Shown here: positions 51,453-60,884 of the stretch, in pieces
Numbering within the stretch: position 1 is the stretch's first letter
Layout: each line of letters starts with the position of its first letter
Assembly: GCF_002211765.1 (NCBI RefSeq)
Contig: NZ_CP022133.1
Coordinates: 992,001 to 1,056,000, forward strand
Origin: Idiomarina piscisalsi
Lineage (GTDB): Bacteria; Pseudomonadota; Gammaproteobacteria; Enterobacterales; Alteromonadaceae
DNA length: 64,000 nt
Reading direction: 5' to 3'
The notes under the pieces: generated by a model
What the model saw: only the letters and a program-made list of their open reading frames with translations
Told to the model about the DNA's origin: nothing
The model's database searches: none
Program-made: the position numbers and the translations under genes

Positions 51453-52661
51453 ATGAATAGTATTCTTGGCATTGCCATTATTTTTCTCGTTGCTTATCTG
51501 GTTTCGACAAACCGCAAAGCTATCCGCTGGCGAACCGTTCTCGGTGCGTTTGCTATTCAAGTTGTTCTTGCTGGCTTCGTACTTTACGTGCCTATTGGTC
51601 GTGAAATGCTGTTTGGTTTCGCACAGGGCGTATCGACTGTTATTGGCTACACCAAAGCGGGTATCGACTTTTTGTTTGGCAACTTAGCATCCGAAGACTT
51701 TGGTTTTGTGTTTGCCATTCAAGTGCTGTCCGTGATTGTCTTTTTCTCTTCACTTATTTCCGTGCTCTACTATCTGGGCATTATGAAGTGGGTCATCCGC
51801 ATACTCGGTGGTGGTCTGCAGAAACTGCTGGGCACCAGTCGTCCGGAATCAATGTCAGCGGCGGCAAATATTTTCGTGGGGCAGACAGAAGCGCCCATGA
51901 TGGTGCGGCCTTTCATCGGCACCATGACACGCTCTGAACTTTTTGCCGTAATGGTCGGCGGCATGGCGTCCGTTTCCGGATCCGTTTTAGCGGGTTATGC
52001 AGGGGTTGGCGTGGAGCTAAAATACCTAATTGCGGCAAGCTTCATGGCAGCTCCAGCTGGCTTCCTTATGGCCAAAATGATGATTCCGGAGTGTGAAAAG
52101 CCACGTAACGATCTTGAAGAAATAGAAGTGGATGATAACTCAGCTAACGTTATTGATGCGGCAGCGCAAGGTGCGTCCAGTGGCTTACAACTGGCGATGA
52201 ATGTGGGCGCAATGTTGCTGGCGTTTGTGGCGCTTATTGCGTTAATTAATGGGATTTTCGGATGGGTTGGTAGCTGGTTTGGTTACGCTGATTTAACCTT
52301 GCAGGAAGTATTTGGTTATGTCTTTCAGCCGGTCGCGTATGTGTTAGGCGTCAGCTGGGATGAAGCGAACCTTGCCGGTAGTTTCATTGGCCAAAAGCTG
52401 GTTATAAATGAGTTTGTTGCTTATCTCGATTTTGTGAATTACAAAGAGCAAATGAGCGAGCACTCGCAGGTGATTGTGACGTTCGTGCTATGTGGCTTTG
52501 CGAACTTTTCATCCATTGCTATTTTGCTTGGTGGTCTTGGTGGTATGGCGCCAAGTCGCCGTCATGACATAGCCAGACTGGGTATGAGAGCGCTTTTAGC
52601 CGCGACGCTTGCAAATATGATGAGTGCCGCTATTGCTGGGTTCTTTGTTTCTCTAACCTAA
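51453..52661 (+). CDS. NupC-family concentrative nucleoside transporter
   Basis: A 402-residue CNT transporter. The Nucleos_tra2 core shows [32 protein letters not shown] (substrate/ion site) and [13 protein letters not shown], with about ten helices. It imports nucleosides with protons or sodium. It lies 12 bases after udk, so uptake and phosphorylation are coupled. E. coli NupC is similar in length; subtype unassigned. Confidence 0.9.
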   Translation: MNSILGIAIIFLVAYLVSTNRKAIRWRTVLGAFAIQVVLAGFVLYVPIGREMLFGFAQGVSTVIGYTKAGIDFLFGNLASEDFGFVFAIQVLSVIVFFSSLISVLYYLGIMKWVIRILGGGLQKLLGTSRPESMSAAANIFVGQTEAPMMVRPFIGTMTRSELFAVMVGGMASVSGSVLAGYAGVGVELKYLIAASFMAAPAGFLMAKMMIPECEKPRNDLEEIEVDDNSANVIDAAAQGASSGLQLAMNVGAMLLAFVALIALINGIFGWVGSWFGYADLTLQEVFGYVFQPVAYVLGVSWDEANLAGSFIGQKLVINEFVAYLDFVNYKEQMSEHSQVIVTFVLCGFANFSSIAILLGGLGGMAPSRRHDIARLGMRALLAATLANMMSAAIAGFFVSLT

Positions 52662-52669
52662 TAAAAAAC

Positions 52670-52697
52670 GAGAGGCCGCAATTAACTGCGGTCTCTC
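52670..52697 (-). terminator. terminator of tesB
   Basis: An 11-bp stem GAGAGGCCGCA / TGCGGTCTCTC (one G:U pair in RNA) with a 6-base loop, followed on the minus strand by CGTTTTTTATT. It overlaps the tesB stop and last codons and may also help end nupC. Confidence 0.75.
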
Positions 52698-53542
52698 ATG
52701 ACACCTTCCTGAATGGTCGATGCGACCAACATACCGTCTCTGGTATATATTTGACCACGTACCAGGCCACGCTGCCCACTGGCCGATGGGCTGTCTATTG
52801 CGTACAAGACCCAGTCATCCATGCGGAAATCACGATGGAACCACATGGCGTGGTCAATGGTCGCAACCTGCATATTGGGTTGCGCAAAACTAACGCCATG
52901 AGGCTGTAACGCGGTTGGAAGAAAGTTAAAGTCTGACGCATAAGCCAGTAGGTATTTATGCACGCGAGTGTCCGCGGGCATATTGCCGTTGGCTTTTAAC
53001 CAAACATAACGCTTTGGTTCGTCCTTTTCCGGTTTAAATGGGTTATAGGGCGTCACAAAACGCATTTCTATTGGTTTTTCACAAATAAATTTATTGCGAA
53101 GTGGCGCCGGAATCAATTCTTCGTGTTCGCGGTAAATATCCAGATCTGATATCAAGCCTTCTGGTCCGGGAACTTCCGGCATGACGTCCTGGTGTTCAAA
53201 ACCGCTTTCCTGCTGTTGAAACGATGCGGTCATATAGAAAATAGGCTTGCCGTACTGAATGGCTTGTACCCGCCGCGCTGAAAAACTTTTACCGTCGCGA
53301 ATGTTTTCTACGTCGTAAACAATGGGCTTTTTAGCATCGCCCGGACGCAAAAAGTAGCTGTGAAACGAGTGGCAGACACGTTCGGCCGGTAATGTTTCTT
53401 TTGCCGCAGACAGCGCCTGACCAATGACCTGGCCGCCAAATACAGCACCAAAGCCTAAATCCTGACTTTGACCGCGGTATAACCCGTCTTCAATGGTTTC
53501 CAGTGTCAATAGGTTCAATAAATCGTCGAGTACCTTGCTCAT
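52682..53542 (-). CDS. tesB: acyl-CoA thioesterase II
   Basis: A 286-residue double hot-dog thioesterase, the normal length of Tes[23 protein letters not shown] near 24 begins the first domain, [13 protein letters not shown] near 57 follows, and [25 protein letters not shown] near 232 forms the second with an Asp of the catalytic triad. It hydrolyses acyl-CoAs to free acids and CoA. AGGAAATGA-type sequence precedes the ATG. It is divergent from acnA across a 256-base gap. Confidence 0.92.
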   Translation of the reverse strand: MSKVLDDLLNLLTLETIEDGLYRGQSQDLGFGAVFGGQVIGQALSAAKETLPAERVCHSFHSYFLRPGDAKKPIVYDVENIRDGKSFSARRVQAIQYGKPIFYMTASFQQQESGFEHQDVMPEVPGPEGLISDLDIYREHEELIPAPLRNKFICEKPIEMRFVTPYNPFKPEKDEPKRYVWLKANGNMPADTRVHKYLLAYASDFNFLPTALQPHGVSFAQPNMQVATIDHAMWFHRDFRMDDWVLYAIDSPSASGQRGLVRGQIYTRDGMLVASTIQEGVMRDRS

Positions 53543-53721
53543 TTCCTGCGTCCTGTAGTGCTGATTTAAACTTAAGTCTTATTGATCTTAAACGGTTTTT
53601 TCGGACTATGTAATATAAAGTAAGAAAATAACGATTATAGTAGATTAAGTGAACATTTTACGTGCGGTGTGTTGGCACAAGTCTTAGATTTGTGTTTGCA
53701 TAGAAAGCACTTTATGTGGCT

Positions 53722-53759
53722 CAAACGATTCTGTTTGTCTATATTAGAAGTATCGTTTG
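53722..53759. promoter_or_regulatory. inverted repeat in the acnA upstream region
   Basis: CAAACGAT (53722-53729) and ATCGTTTG (53752-53759), a perfect 8-bp inverted repeat separated by 22 bases, lies 40 bases before acnA. It could be a regulator site or an mRNA leader stem. The rest of the tesB-acnA gap (53543-53798) shows only AT-rich promoter-like sequence and no gene. Confidence 0.35.
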
Positions 53760-53798
53760 GCTTAACAAAACGCTTAAGAAGCGAAAGGGAGAGTATCT

Positions 53799-56468
53799 AT
53801 GTCAGGCAACGACAGTCTGAAAAACTTAAGTACATTAGAGGTTAACGGAAAAACCTTTCATTACTACAGTTTGCCCAAAGCGGCAGAAGCTCTAGGGGAT
53901 ATTTCAAAACTTCCGGCTTCAATGAAAGTGTTGTTAGAAAACTTGCTGCGCAATGAAGACGGCAGCACAGTGAATGAAGACGATTTAAAAGCCATGGTCG
54001 ATTGGCAGAAAGAAAAGAAAATTGACCGTGAAATACAGTACCGCCCGGCGCGCGTACTGATGCAAGACTTTACTGGTGTACCTGGCATCGTCGATTTAGC
54101 CGCCATGCGAGACGCGGTTGATAAAGCGGGGCACGATCCGGAAACCATTAACCCGTTGTCACCGGTCGACTTGGTTATCGACCACTCGGTAATGGTTGAT
54201 AAGTACGCAAGTCCTGAAGCGTTTAAAGAGAACGTTCGCATTGAAATGGAACGCAACAAAGAGCGTTACGAGTTCCTGAAATGGGGGCAGGGCGCGTTTG
54301 AAAACTTCCGCGTAGTGCCGCCAGGCACAGGTATTTGTCACCAGGTAAACTTGGAATATTTAGGTAAAAGTGTCTGGACTAAAGAGGAAGACGGTAAAAC
54401 GTTTGCATTCCCGGATACTCTAGTTGGTACTGACTCACACACCACCATGATCAACGGTATTGGTGTATTAGGTTGGGGTGTTGGCGGCATTGAAGCAGAA
54501 GCCGCAATGCTGGGCCAGCCGGTTTCTATGCTGATTCCAGAAGTGGTTGGTTTCCGTTTAACTGGTAAACTCAACGAAGGCGTTACCGCAACCGACTTGG
54601 TATTAACCGTTACGCAAATGCTGCGTGAAAAAGGTGTGGTTGGTAAGTTTGTTGAATTCTACGGTCCAGGTTTAGACAACCTGCCGCTGGCAGACCGTGC
54701 GACCATATCAAATATGGCACCAGAGTATGGTGCAACCTGTGGTTTCTTCCCGGTGGATGATGAAACATTGCGTTACTTCCGCCTGTCAGGTCGTGACGAA
54801 GAGACCATTGAACTGGTTGAAAAGTACAGCAAAGCTCAGGGCTTATGGCGTGACAACGACAACGAACCTGAGTATACCGACTCGTTGGAGTTAGACTTAG
54901 GTGATGTGACGGCATCGCTTGCTGGACCTAAACGTCCACAAGATCGCGTCAACATGGAGCAGTTAGGTAGTAACTTTGACCTGATTCTTGAGACAAATGG
55001 TCAATCGGCTGAAAAAGATAAAGAAGTACCTGTAAAAGGCAAGGATTACAGCTTGTCACATGGTGACGTTGTTATCGCCGCTATTACCTCTTGTACCAAC
55101 ACCTCAAACCCAAGCGTTATGATGGCAGCGGGTCTATTAGCTCAAAAAGCGATAGAAAAAGGGTTAATGCGTAAGCCGTGGGTTAAGTCATCGCTTGCGC
55201 CAGGCTCTAAAGTCGTGACTGATTATCTGGCGAAAGCTGGTTTAGATGACTACCTTGATAAACTTGGGTTTCACCTAGTGGGTTACGGTTGTACGACGTG
55301 TATTGGTAACTCGGGTCCATTGGACGATGAAATTACCGAAGCGATTCAAGAGGGTGATTTAACCGTATCTTCGGTGTTGTCGGGTAACCGCAACTTTGAA
55401 GGGCGTGTTCACCCAGAAGTTAAGGCAAACTGGTTGGCGTCACCACCGCTAGTCGTTGCTTATGCGTTAGCCGGGACAACTCGTACTGACTTAACTAAAG
55501 ACCCTATTGGTAAAGACAAAGACGGAAACGACGTATTCTTGAAAGACATTTGGCCAAGCAGCGCCGAAATCTCGGAAGCGGTGAAAACGGTTGATAACCA
55601 AATGTTCGGCAAAGAGTACGCTGAAGTCTTTGCTGGTGACGAAGAGTGGCAGAACATTAGTGTCGCTGAGGGTAAAACCTATAATTGGCAGGATGAGTCG
55701 ACCTACGTTAAGAACCCACCGTTCTTCGAAGGTATTGATAAGCCATTAGAAGGGCCAAGCGATATAAAAGACGCAAATGTCTTAGCGGTGTTTGCCGACT
55801 CGATTACCACTGACCATATTTCGCCAGCGGGTTCTATTAAGCCGGATTCTCCTGCGGGCAAATACTTGCAGGAAAACGGTGTGGCAGTGAAAGACTTCAA
55901 CTCGTATGGTTCGCGTCGTGGTAATCATGAAGTCATGATGCGCGGCACATTCGCCAATATTCGTATCAAGAACCAAATGCTCGACAATGTTGAGGGTGGC
56001 TTTACTAAGTTCATTCCGACCGGCGAGCAAATGCCAATTTACGACGCTGCCATGAAGTACATGGAAAACGACACACCTTTAGTCGTGTTGGCTGGTAAGG
56101 AATACGGTACGGGCTCTAGCCGAGACTGGGCAGCAAAAGGTACTCGGTTACTGGGCGTTAAGGCTGTTATCGCAGAAAGTTACGAGCGTATTCACCGTTC
56201 TAACCTGGTTGGCATGGGCGTTCTGCCGCTGCAATTTGCCGACGGAGAGAGCGTTGAGGATCACAAACTCACTGGTGAAGAGCAAATTTCGGTATTGGGG
56301 CTGAGCGATGACCTTAAACCGGGTCAAATGCTGGACGTTGTTGCAAAACGCAAAGACGGTTCAGAGGCTAAGTTCAAGGTGAAATGTCGTATCGACACTG
56401 GTAACGAAATGAACTATTACAAGAATGGCGGTATTTTGCATTACGTACTGCGCCAAATGCTTAAGTAA
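53799..56468 (+). CDS. acnA: aconitate hydratase A
   Basis: An 889-residue aconitase of the AcnA/IRP type, normal length. Iron-sulfur ligands lie in [15 protein letters not shown] near 437 and [12 protein letters not shown] near 503-514. [25 protein letters not shown] near 210 and the C-terminal swivel domain ([28 protein letters not shown]) complete the active site. It isomerises citrate and isocitrate in the TCA cycle. AAGGGAGAG precedes the ATG. Confidence 0.95.
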   Translation: MSGNDSLKNLSTLEVNGKTFHYYSLPKAAEALGDISKLPASMKVLLENLLRNEDGSTVNEDDLKAMVDWQKEKKIDREIQYRPARVLMQDFTGVPGIVDLAAMRDAVDKAGHDPETINPLSPVDLVIDHSVMVDKYASPEAFKENVRIEMERNKERYEFLKWGQGAFENFRVVPPGTGICHQVNLEYLGKSVWTKEEDGKTFAFPDTLVGTDSHTTMINGIGVLGWGVGGIEAEAAMLGQPVSMLIPEVVGFRLTGKLNEGVTATDLVLTVTQMLREKGVVGKFVEFYGPGLDNLPLADRATISNMAPEYGATCGFFPVDDETLRYFRLSGRDEETIELVEKYSKAQGLWRDNDNEPEYTDSLELDLGDVTASLAGPKRPQDRVNMEQLGSNFDLILETNGQSAEKDKEVPVKGKDYSLSHGDVVIAAITSCTNTSNPSVMMAAGLLAQKAIEKGLMRKPWVKSSLAPGSKVVTDYLAKAGLDDYLDKLGFHLVGYGCTTCIGNSGPLDDEITEAIQEGDLTVSSVLSGNRNFEGRVHPEVKANWLASPPLVVAYALAGTTRTDLTKDPIGKDKDGNDVFLKDIWPSSAEISEAVKTVDNQMFGKEYAEVFAGDEEWQNISVAEGKTYNWQDESTYVKNPPFFEGIDKPLEGPSDIKDANVLAVFADSITTDHISPAGSIKPDSPAGKYLQENGVAVKDFNSYGSRRGNHEVMMRGTFANIRIKNQMLDNVEGGFTKFIPTGEQMPIYDAAMKYMENDTPLVVLAGKEYGTGSSRDWAAKGTRLLGVKAVIAESYERIHRSNLVGMGVLPLQFADGESVEDHKLTGEEQISVLGLSDDLKPGQMLDVVAKRKDGSEAKFKVKCRIDTGNEMNYYKNGGILHYVLRQMLK

Positions 56469-56485
56469 TCGTTATCTAGTACGAC

Positions 56486-56516
56486 AAAACCCCGGCGTCT
56501 TAGCCGGGGTTTTTTT
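56486..56516 (+). terminator. rho-independent terminator of acnA
   Basis: An 11-bp stem AAAACCCCGGC / GCCGGGGTTTT with a 6-base loop and a run of seven T. It also suits the convergent FolM-like gene on the other strand. Confidence 0.9.
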
Positions 56517-56540
56517 ATTGGCTGTTAACAGGTAACGGCA

Positions 56541-57248
56541 CTACAAATTAAGCGCTCTGCCACCATCAACTTTTATCGACTCGCCGGTTAGAAATGGGTT
56601 GTCACGTAAAAAGCGGACGGTGTCTATCATTGGCTCTAATCCACCTTCTACACGTAAAGGTGTTTCGTCTAGCACCTGCATTTTATGTTCGTTGTCATGT
56701 TCCGGCAGGAATAAAATCGGTCCTGGTTGAATGGCGTTCACACGTACATCCGGCGCTAATGCTTTTGCAAAGGCCTGAGTCATATTGGCTAAGCCGGCTT
56801 TCGCTGCGCAGTAAGCAATGTAATTAGTGGACGGTTTGTCAGTGTAGATATCCGTAATGTTGATTATAAGCCCATTGTCGGAATTCGACAGTTGCTGTTG
56901 CAAACCCGTTATGAGCAAATAGGGAGCAATATTGTGTACCTGAAAGATGGCTTCAAGCGCTTCTGAATCGTTGTCTACGGTGTCGTTGTCGAAAAAACAG
57001 GACGCATTATTAATCAACAGATCCAGTTTGGAACTGTGCTTCTTAATTTGAGTAACCATCTCTTTAACGTCGTGCTGGCGGGCAAAGTTCGCTTGAATGG
57101 GCTCTGCACCTAATTGACTCAGTTCATCAACACCGTCTTTTGAGCTGTTGTAATGCGCAAAAACTTTGTAGCCGTCTTCTATCAGTGCTTTGGCGACTTC
57201 AAATCCGAAGCGGCGTCCAGCACCTGTCACTAGTGCGGTTTTTGTCAT
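56541..57248 (-). CDS. FolM-like dihydromonapterin/pteridine reductase (SDR)
   Basis: A 235-residue SDR. The cofactor motif TGAGRRFG (TGxGRRxG), typical of pteridine reductases and FolM, is at 8-15; NNAS near 84; catalytic YCAAK near 146; and NAIQPGPILFLPEH as in FolM. It likely reduces dihydromonapterin or dihydrofolate with NADPH. The upstream short FolK-like gene overlaps its start by 4 bases, so they are one operon for pterin metabolism. Confidence 0.82.
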   Translation of the reverse strand: MTKTALVTGAGRRFGFEVAKALIEDGYKVFAHYNSSKDGVDELSQLGAEPIQANFARQHDVKEMVTQIKKHSSKLDLLINNASCFFDNDTVDNDSEALEAIFQVHNIAPYLLITGLQQQLSNSDNGLIINITDIYTDKPSTNYIAYCAAKAGLANMTQAFAKALAPDVRVNAIQPGPILFLPEHDNEHKMQVLDETPLRVEGGLEPMIDTVRFLRDNPFLTGESIKVDGGRALNL

Positions 57249-57613
57249 GATGCAAGCCCCAATTCTGTTGTGAGTGATTGTAAGTAATCTGGCACTTCCG
57301 GCCCCTCATCAAGAGGTCCTAAAATATCGATATCGATGGTTCTGTCTTTTATGCTTCTTTCTGGATCACTGCGATCGCGTCCCAGAGCTTCCTCTATTTG
57401 GTTAAACCGTTGTTTAAGCTCATGTGAGCTAAGTGATGTATCGATAATAAACAAGGCATTGAGAAACCCGTTTTGTGTATCAATATCAACCGGCTTCGTG
57501 GCTATGTTTTGACTGAATAAGCAGTTACTGTTCAACGCCTGTAACTGTTGTTTTGCGTGGTGGATATTCATTTCAGGATCGATGTTCGACCCCAGACTGC
57601 ATAAATATTTCAT
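57245..57613 (-). CDS. short FolK-like (HPPK) protein
   Basis: A 122-residue protein similar to 6-hydroxymethyl-dihydropterin pyrophosphokinase but shorter than the usual about 160. It keeps the N-terminal LGSNIDPEMNIHHA, the PVDIDTQNGFLNALFIIDT strand, and GRDRSDPERSIKDRTIDIDIL with the two magnesium-binding Asp. The C-terminal HPR-type segment that normally closes the active site is missing. It may be a specialised paralog. It overlaps the FolM-like gene (ATGA), pointing to a shared pterin pathway. Confidence 0.75.
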   Translation of the reverse strand: MKYLCSLGSNIDPEMNIHHAKQQLQALNSNCLFSQNIATKPVDIDTQNGFLNALFIIDTSLSSHELKQRFNQIEEALGRDRSDPERSIKDRTIDIDILGPLDEGPEVPDYLQSLTTELGLAS

Positions 57614-57755
57614 AAGTAAAAGCCACTAAACGTAAAAAATATGTTGTGTCATATACGGTGTACAGCGTAAAACGGATGCCGCCTGAAACAGTTGAAATTG
57701 CTATAATTGGCTGATAGCCTGAAATTTCAACTTGCGTTGGCGAGCAGATGTCTCA

Positions 57756-58259
57756 ATGACAAAAAACAAAAAAAGCGTTAACTATTGTTATATCTTGTTT
57801 TTATTTTGTTTTATTGGCTTTCTGCCAACGACAGCCCTTGCCGATGAATCCTCTTCTCAGCTTACCATTGAAGGGCCAAGCTCGGTTATTAAAGAAGGGT
57901 ACTTTAATGTCTCAGTGTCTGCAAAGTCTGATAAGCAAAAGCTTAATAAGCTTACGATTGAAGTCGCGACCGATACCGACTTCACTCAGAATAAAAAACA
58001 GTTTCCTGCATTAGGGGATTTTTCCACCATTTCACTGACTGGTTTTTCAGATGGTCTTTATCATTTAAGAGCCAGAGCCGAAACCTCGGACGGCGATGTA
58101 CTGGTCAGTAATGTCATTCAAGTCACAGTTGAGCATTACCCGTTATGGCAGGCGCTGACACTATTTTTTATTGGTTTAATTATTTTTGTGGCCGTCGTAA
58201 CGACGTTGCTTCTATTTCACCGTAACTGGACACACTCACGGCACCATTCTCATGACTGA
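57756..58259 (+). CDS. exported membrane-anchored beta-sandwich protein
   Basis: About 167 residues from the ATG at 57756. An N-terminal signal (NYCYILFLFCFIGFLPTTA, cleavage near ALA) is followed by a domain like fibronectin type III (SSSQLTIEGPSSVIKEG through SNVIQVTVEHY), then a C-terminal helix near 132-158 and a His-rich tail (NWTHSRHHSHD). The domain would face the periplasm. The stop overlaps the symporter start by 8 bases. A role as an accessory to the transporter is inferred; no family is recognised. Confidence 0.7.
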   Translation: MTKNKKSVNYCYILFLFCFIGFLPTTALADESSSQLTIEGPSSVIKEGYFNVSVSAKSDKQKLNKLTIEVATDTDFTQNKKQFPALGDFSTISLTGFSDGLYHLRARAETSDGDVLVSNVIQVTVEHYPLWQALTLFFIGLIIFVAVVTTLLLFHRNWTHSRHHSHD

Positions 58260-59685
58260 ATTTGCACTGGACACTCGTACCGGCATTCTCATCATTGTGC
58301 TTTTCGGCCTATTTTGGATAGGCTTCGGTTATTGGCTCGGGCGTAAAAATAAAAGCCACGAAGATTTTGCGCTGGCCGGTCGAAATGTTGGCTTTGCGTT
58401 TGCAGCTGCTACAGCAATGGCAACCTGGGTGACCAGCAACACCACACTGGTTGCACCGCAACTGACGTTCCAGTTTGGCGTGTGGGGTATGATTGGCTAC
58501 TCATTCGCGGCGCTTGGCCTCATTCTGTTTGCCCCTATGGCAAAACGCATTAAAGAGTTGTTGCCCAACGGTTATACCTCAGGTGACTTTATCCGACTGC
58601 GCTATGGTCAGTTTGCCTGGGTCGTGTTCATGATTATTTCTGTGGTCTATGCATTCGGCTGGTTAATCAGTCTGGGCATGGCGGGCGGTATTCTTTTGGA
58701 GTCTTTGACCGGTCTTGAGTACCACATTGGTATGACGACCATTTTGGTCATTTGTGTGGGATATACCTTGTTTGGCGGCATGCGCGCGGTTATCGCAACC
58801 GACTTTATCCAGGCTCTCATTATTATCGCTGGGGTCAGCTTTATTGCCTATTGGCTTATCGACAATATCGGTCTTGGCAGCATTCATGATAATTTGACAG
58901 CGGAGCACCCAAAACTGCTGGATGTCTTATTTCCTGCCGCCGTTATGTTCTTATTTAATAATATTTTCTTTGGTCTGGGTGAGATATTTCACTCCAACGT
59001 ATGGTGGTCACGGGCATTGTCGTTTAAAAAAGGTGTCGCTTATAAAGCCTATTTGACGGGCGGATTAATGTGGCTTCCTATACCTATTGTTACTGGTTTT
59101 ATTGCTTTGGCGGCACCGCAGCTGGGTATATTTCCGCCGAGCATGGACATGATAGGCCCCACGGTTGCAGCTGCCGTTTTAGGGAAAGCTGGCGCGGTTA
59201 TCGTTTTCATCGTGATATTTTCAGCCTTAGCGTCCAGTCTTGACTCTTTACTGGCAGCGACCTCAGACCTGGTTACACAGGATATTTATCATAAAAAGCT
59301 AAAACCAGGTGCGTCAGATAGAAACCTGATGCGGTTTAACAGAAGCTGTATTTTAGGGCTTGGTATTGTGACCTGGCTTTTCTGCCTGCCAAAAATTGCC
59401 ACTCTGGGGGCATTACTGAATTTTGCTGGAGCATTTGTGGCGAGCACTATCTGGCCCATACTGTTAGGGCTCTATCACAAAAAGCTGACAGGCACCTATG
59501 CGGCCATAGCAATGGCTATTGGCACCGCATGCGGCATGATAGGGTATTTCATCATCGGGTTTTATGTGGCTGCGCTGGTGTCGTGTGCCGTATCGGGCGT
59601 GATATGTGCTGTGGGTATTATGACCAGCCAAGACAGCTTTGACTGGAACCAACTGCGGGAGGAAGACGCACATGATAATGAGTGA
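58252..59685 (+). CDS. sodium:solute symporter family transporter
   Basis: A 477-residue SSS transporter with about 13 helices. AGRNVGFAFAAATAMATWVTSN forms the first discontinuous helix, GMRAVIATDFIQALIIIAG the SSS signature, and FSALASSLDSLLAATSDLVTQD the sodium-site region. The style is like DUR3/urea and proline transporters. The substrate is unknown. It overlaps the upstream anchored protein gene and the downstream 40-residue protein gene, and is followed by carbamoyltransferase and amidotransferase genes, hinting at a nitrogenous substrate. Confidence 0.88.
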   Translation: MTEFALDTRTGILIIVLFGLFWIGFGYWLGRKNKSHEDFALAGRNVGFAFAAATAMATWVTSNTTLVAPQLTFQFGVWGMIGYSFAALGLILFAPMAKRIKELLPNGYTSGDFIRLRYGQFAWVVFMIISVVYAFGWLISLGMAGGILLESLTGLEYHIGMTTILVICVGYTLFGGMRAVIATDFIQALIIIAGVSFIAYWLIDNIGLGSIHDNLTAEHPKLLDVLFPAAVMFLFNNIFFGLGEIFHSNVWWSRALSFKKGVAYKAYLTGGLMWLPIPIVTGFIALAAPQLGIFPPSMDMIGPTVAAAVLGKAGAVIVFIVIFSALASSLDSLLAATSDLVTQDIYHKKLKPGASDRNLMRFNRSCILGLGIVTWLFCLPKIATLGALLNFAGAFVASTIWPILLGLYHKKLTGTYAAIAMAIGTACGMIGYFIIGFYVAALVSCAVSGVICAVGIMTSQDSFDWNQLREEDAHDNE

Positions 59686-59794
59686 GTTGGTATTCGAGTG
59701 GATGATCATCATCGCATTGATCCTCAGCTGCTTAGCGCCTGTAATACTTCTGGTGCTCTGGGTAAAAGATTTAATTTCAAAAACAATATGGTAA
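59672..59794 (+). CDS. 40-residue membrane protein coupled to the symporter
   Basis: A short reading frame, MIMSELVFEW onward, encodes 40 residues with one long hydrophobic helix (about 9-32) and a KDLISKTIW tail. It overlaps the symporter stop by 14 bases, has GGGAGGAAG upstream and ends 4 bases before the carbamoyltransferase ATG. Position and hydrophobicity support a translated small subunit or regulator of the transporter. No family recognised. Confidence 0.6.
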   Translation: MIMSELVFEWMIIIALILSCLAPVILLVLWVKDLISKTIW

Positions 59795-59798
59795 TTCT

Positions 59799-60866
59799 AT
59801 GAATATAAAGGATGTATCCTTCGAACGTGAGCGCCCAGATGTCTGTGGTGATGCCCACCCGAAGGCGTTGTTAAAAGCTATTCAGGAGGACGGCGATTAC
59901 CTACTGAAATTGGCGAATCAACACATCGTGTCGGCTGATCAGTTTTCTCAGCAAGGCATGTTGCAGTTGTTTCGCTTGGCGGCAAAGTATGAAGCTAACC
60001 CGCGTCGTTTTAGTACGTCGTTACAGGGCAAGATTCTAATCAGTGCTTTCTACGAGCCCAGCACTCGTACGCGGCTCTCTTTTGAAAGTGCATGGCATCG
60101 GCTAGGCGGCGATATTATGTCAATAACCGACCGCTCAACTACTGGTATCGCAAAAGGCGAGTGTTTGTCGGACATCGCTGAAATGTTCAATAACTACGGC
60201 GATTGCGTGGTGCTGAGGGACAACAACGAGACCTCGTTAGAGGAAATGATCGATTCACTGCGTATTCCAATTATCAATGCTGGCAATGGTGCCGACGAGC
60301 ACCCGACGCAAGCACTGTCAGATATGTACGCGATATTTAAATGGCGCCCTGATTTAGTCACTGAAGAAGCGGAAAAAGCGCCTATAAAAGTCGGTATTAT
60401 CGGTGTGCCCAATAAAATGCGTACGGTGCGAAGCTTTATAAAGTGTTTAACCAAGTTTCCGAAAGCTATCGATGAAGTGGTCATCATCCACGATGAAGCG
60501 TCAACAGAGCAGCTATTTGGTAGCGAACAAAAAGAACAGGTAGAGCAGGCGGGTATTAAGATTCGCAGCACCAGAGATCTCGATGAGGTATTACCAGAGC
60601 TTGATGTGGTTTATATCAATGCCATTTCATGGGAAGGTAACTCAGTGAATACGTACGGCAGTGAATTTCATTTGTCGGCAAAGTCGCCACTGAAAGAAAG
60701 CGCCATTATTTTGCATCCACTGGCGCGTGGTGAAGAACTTTCAACGGACTTAGATCATACGCCTCATAACTGGTATTTCAGTCAGGCCAGAGGGGCAGTG
60801 TTTTTACGTATGGCGCTACTGACCTGCATGGTTCAGCGAGCTGAGCGCGTCATTGATGTCGTTTAA
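59799..60866 (+). CDS. aspartate/ornithine carbamoyltransferase family paralog
   Basis: A 355-residue transcarbamylase, longer than E. coli PyrB (about 310). The carbamoyl-phosphate site is intact: Ser88-Thr-Arg-Thr-Arg92, Lys119, Arg140 and His168 (HPTQ). Arg208 matches the aspartate alpha-carboxylate contact Arg167 of E. coli, and HPLAR at 306-310 is the ATCase-type motif. The Arg229-x-Gln231 loop that binds the aspartate side chain is replaced here by NAISWEG (274-280), and the SMG motif of ornithine enzymes is also absent. The second substrate is therefore probably not aspartate or ornithine. It lies between the symporter unit and asnB-like genes. Confidence 0.85.
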   Translation: MNIKDVSFERERPDVCGDAHPKALLKAIQEDGDYLLKLANQHIVSADQFSQQGMLQLFRLAAKYEANPRRFSTSLQGKILISAFYEPSTRTRLSFESAWHRLGGDIMSITDRSTTGIAKGECLSDIAEMFNNYGDCVVLRDNNETSLEEMIDSLRIPIINAGNGADEHPTQALSDMYAIFKWRPDLVTEEAEKAPIKVGIIGVPNKMRTVRSFIKCLTKFPKAIDEVVIIHDEASTEQLFGSEQKEQVEQAGIKIRSTRDLDEVLPELDVVYINAISWEGNSVNTYGSEFHLSAKSPLKESAIILHPLARGEELSTDLDHTPHNWYFSQARGAVFLRMALLTCMVQRAERVIDVV

Positions 60867-60884
60867 TACGAGGAAAAGCAAAGA

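Noticed and set aside
53761-53778. CTTAAC-N6-CTTAAG in front of acnA
   Set aside because: The spacing is 6 rather than 5 and it ends about 20 bases before the start codon, too close for an activator site.
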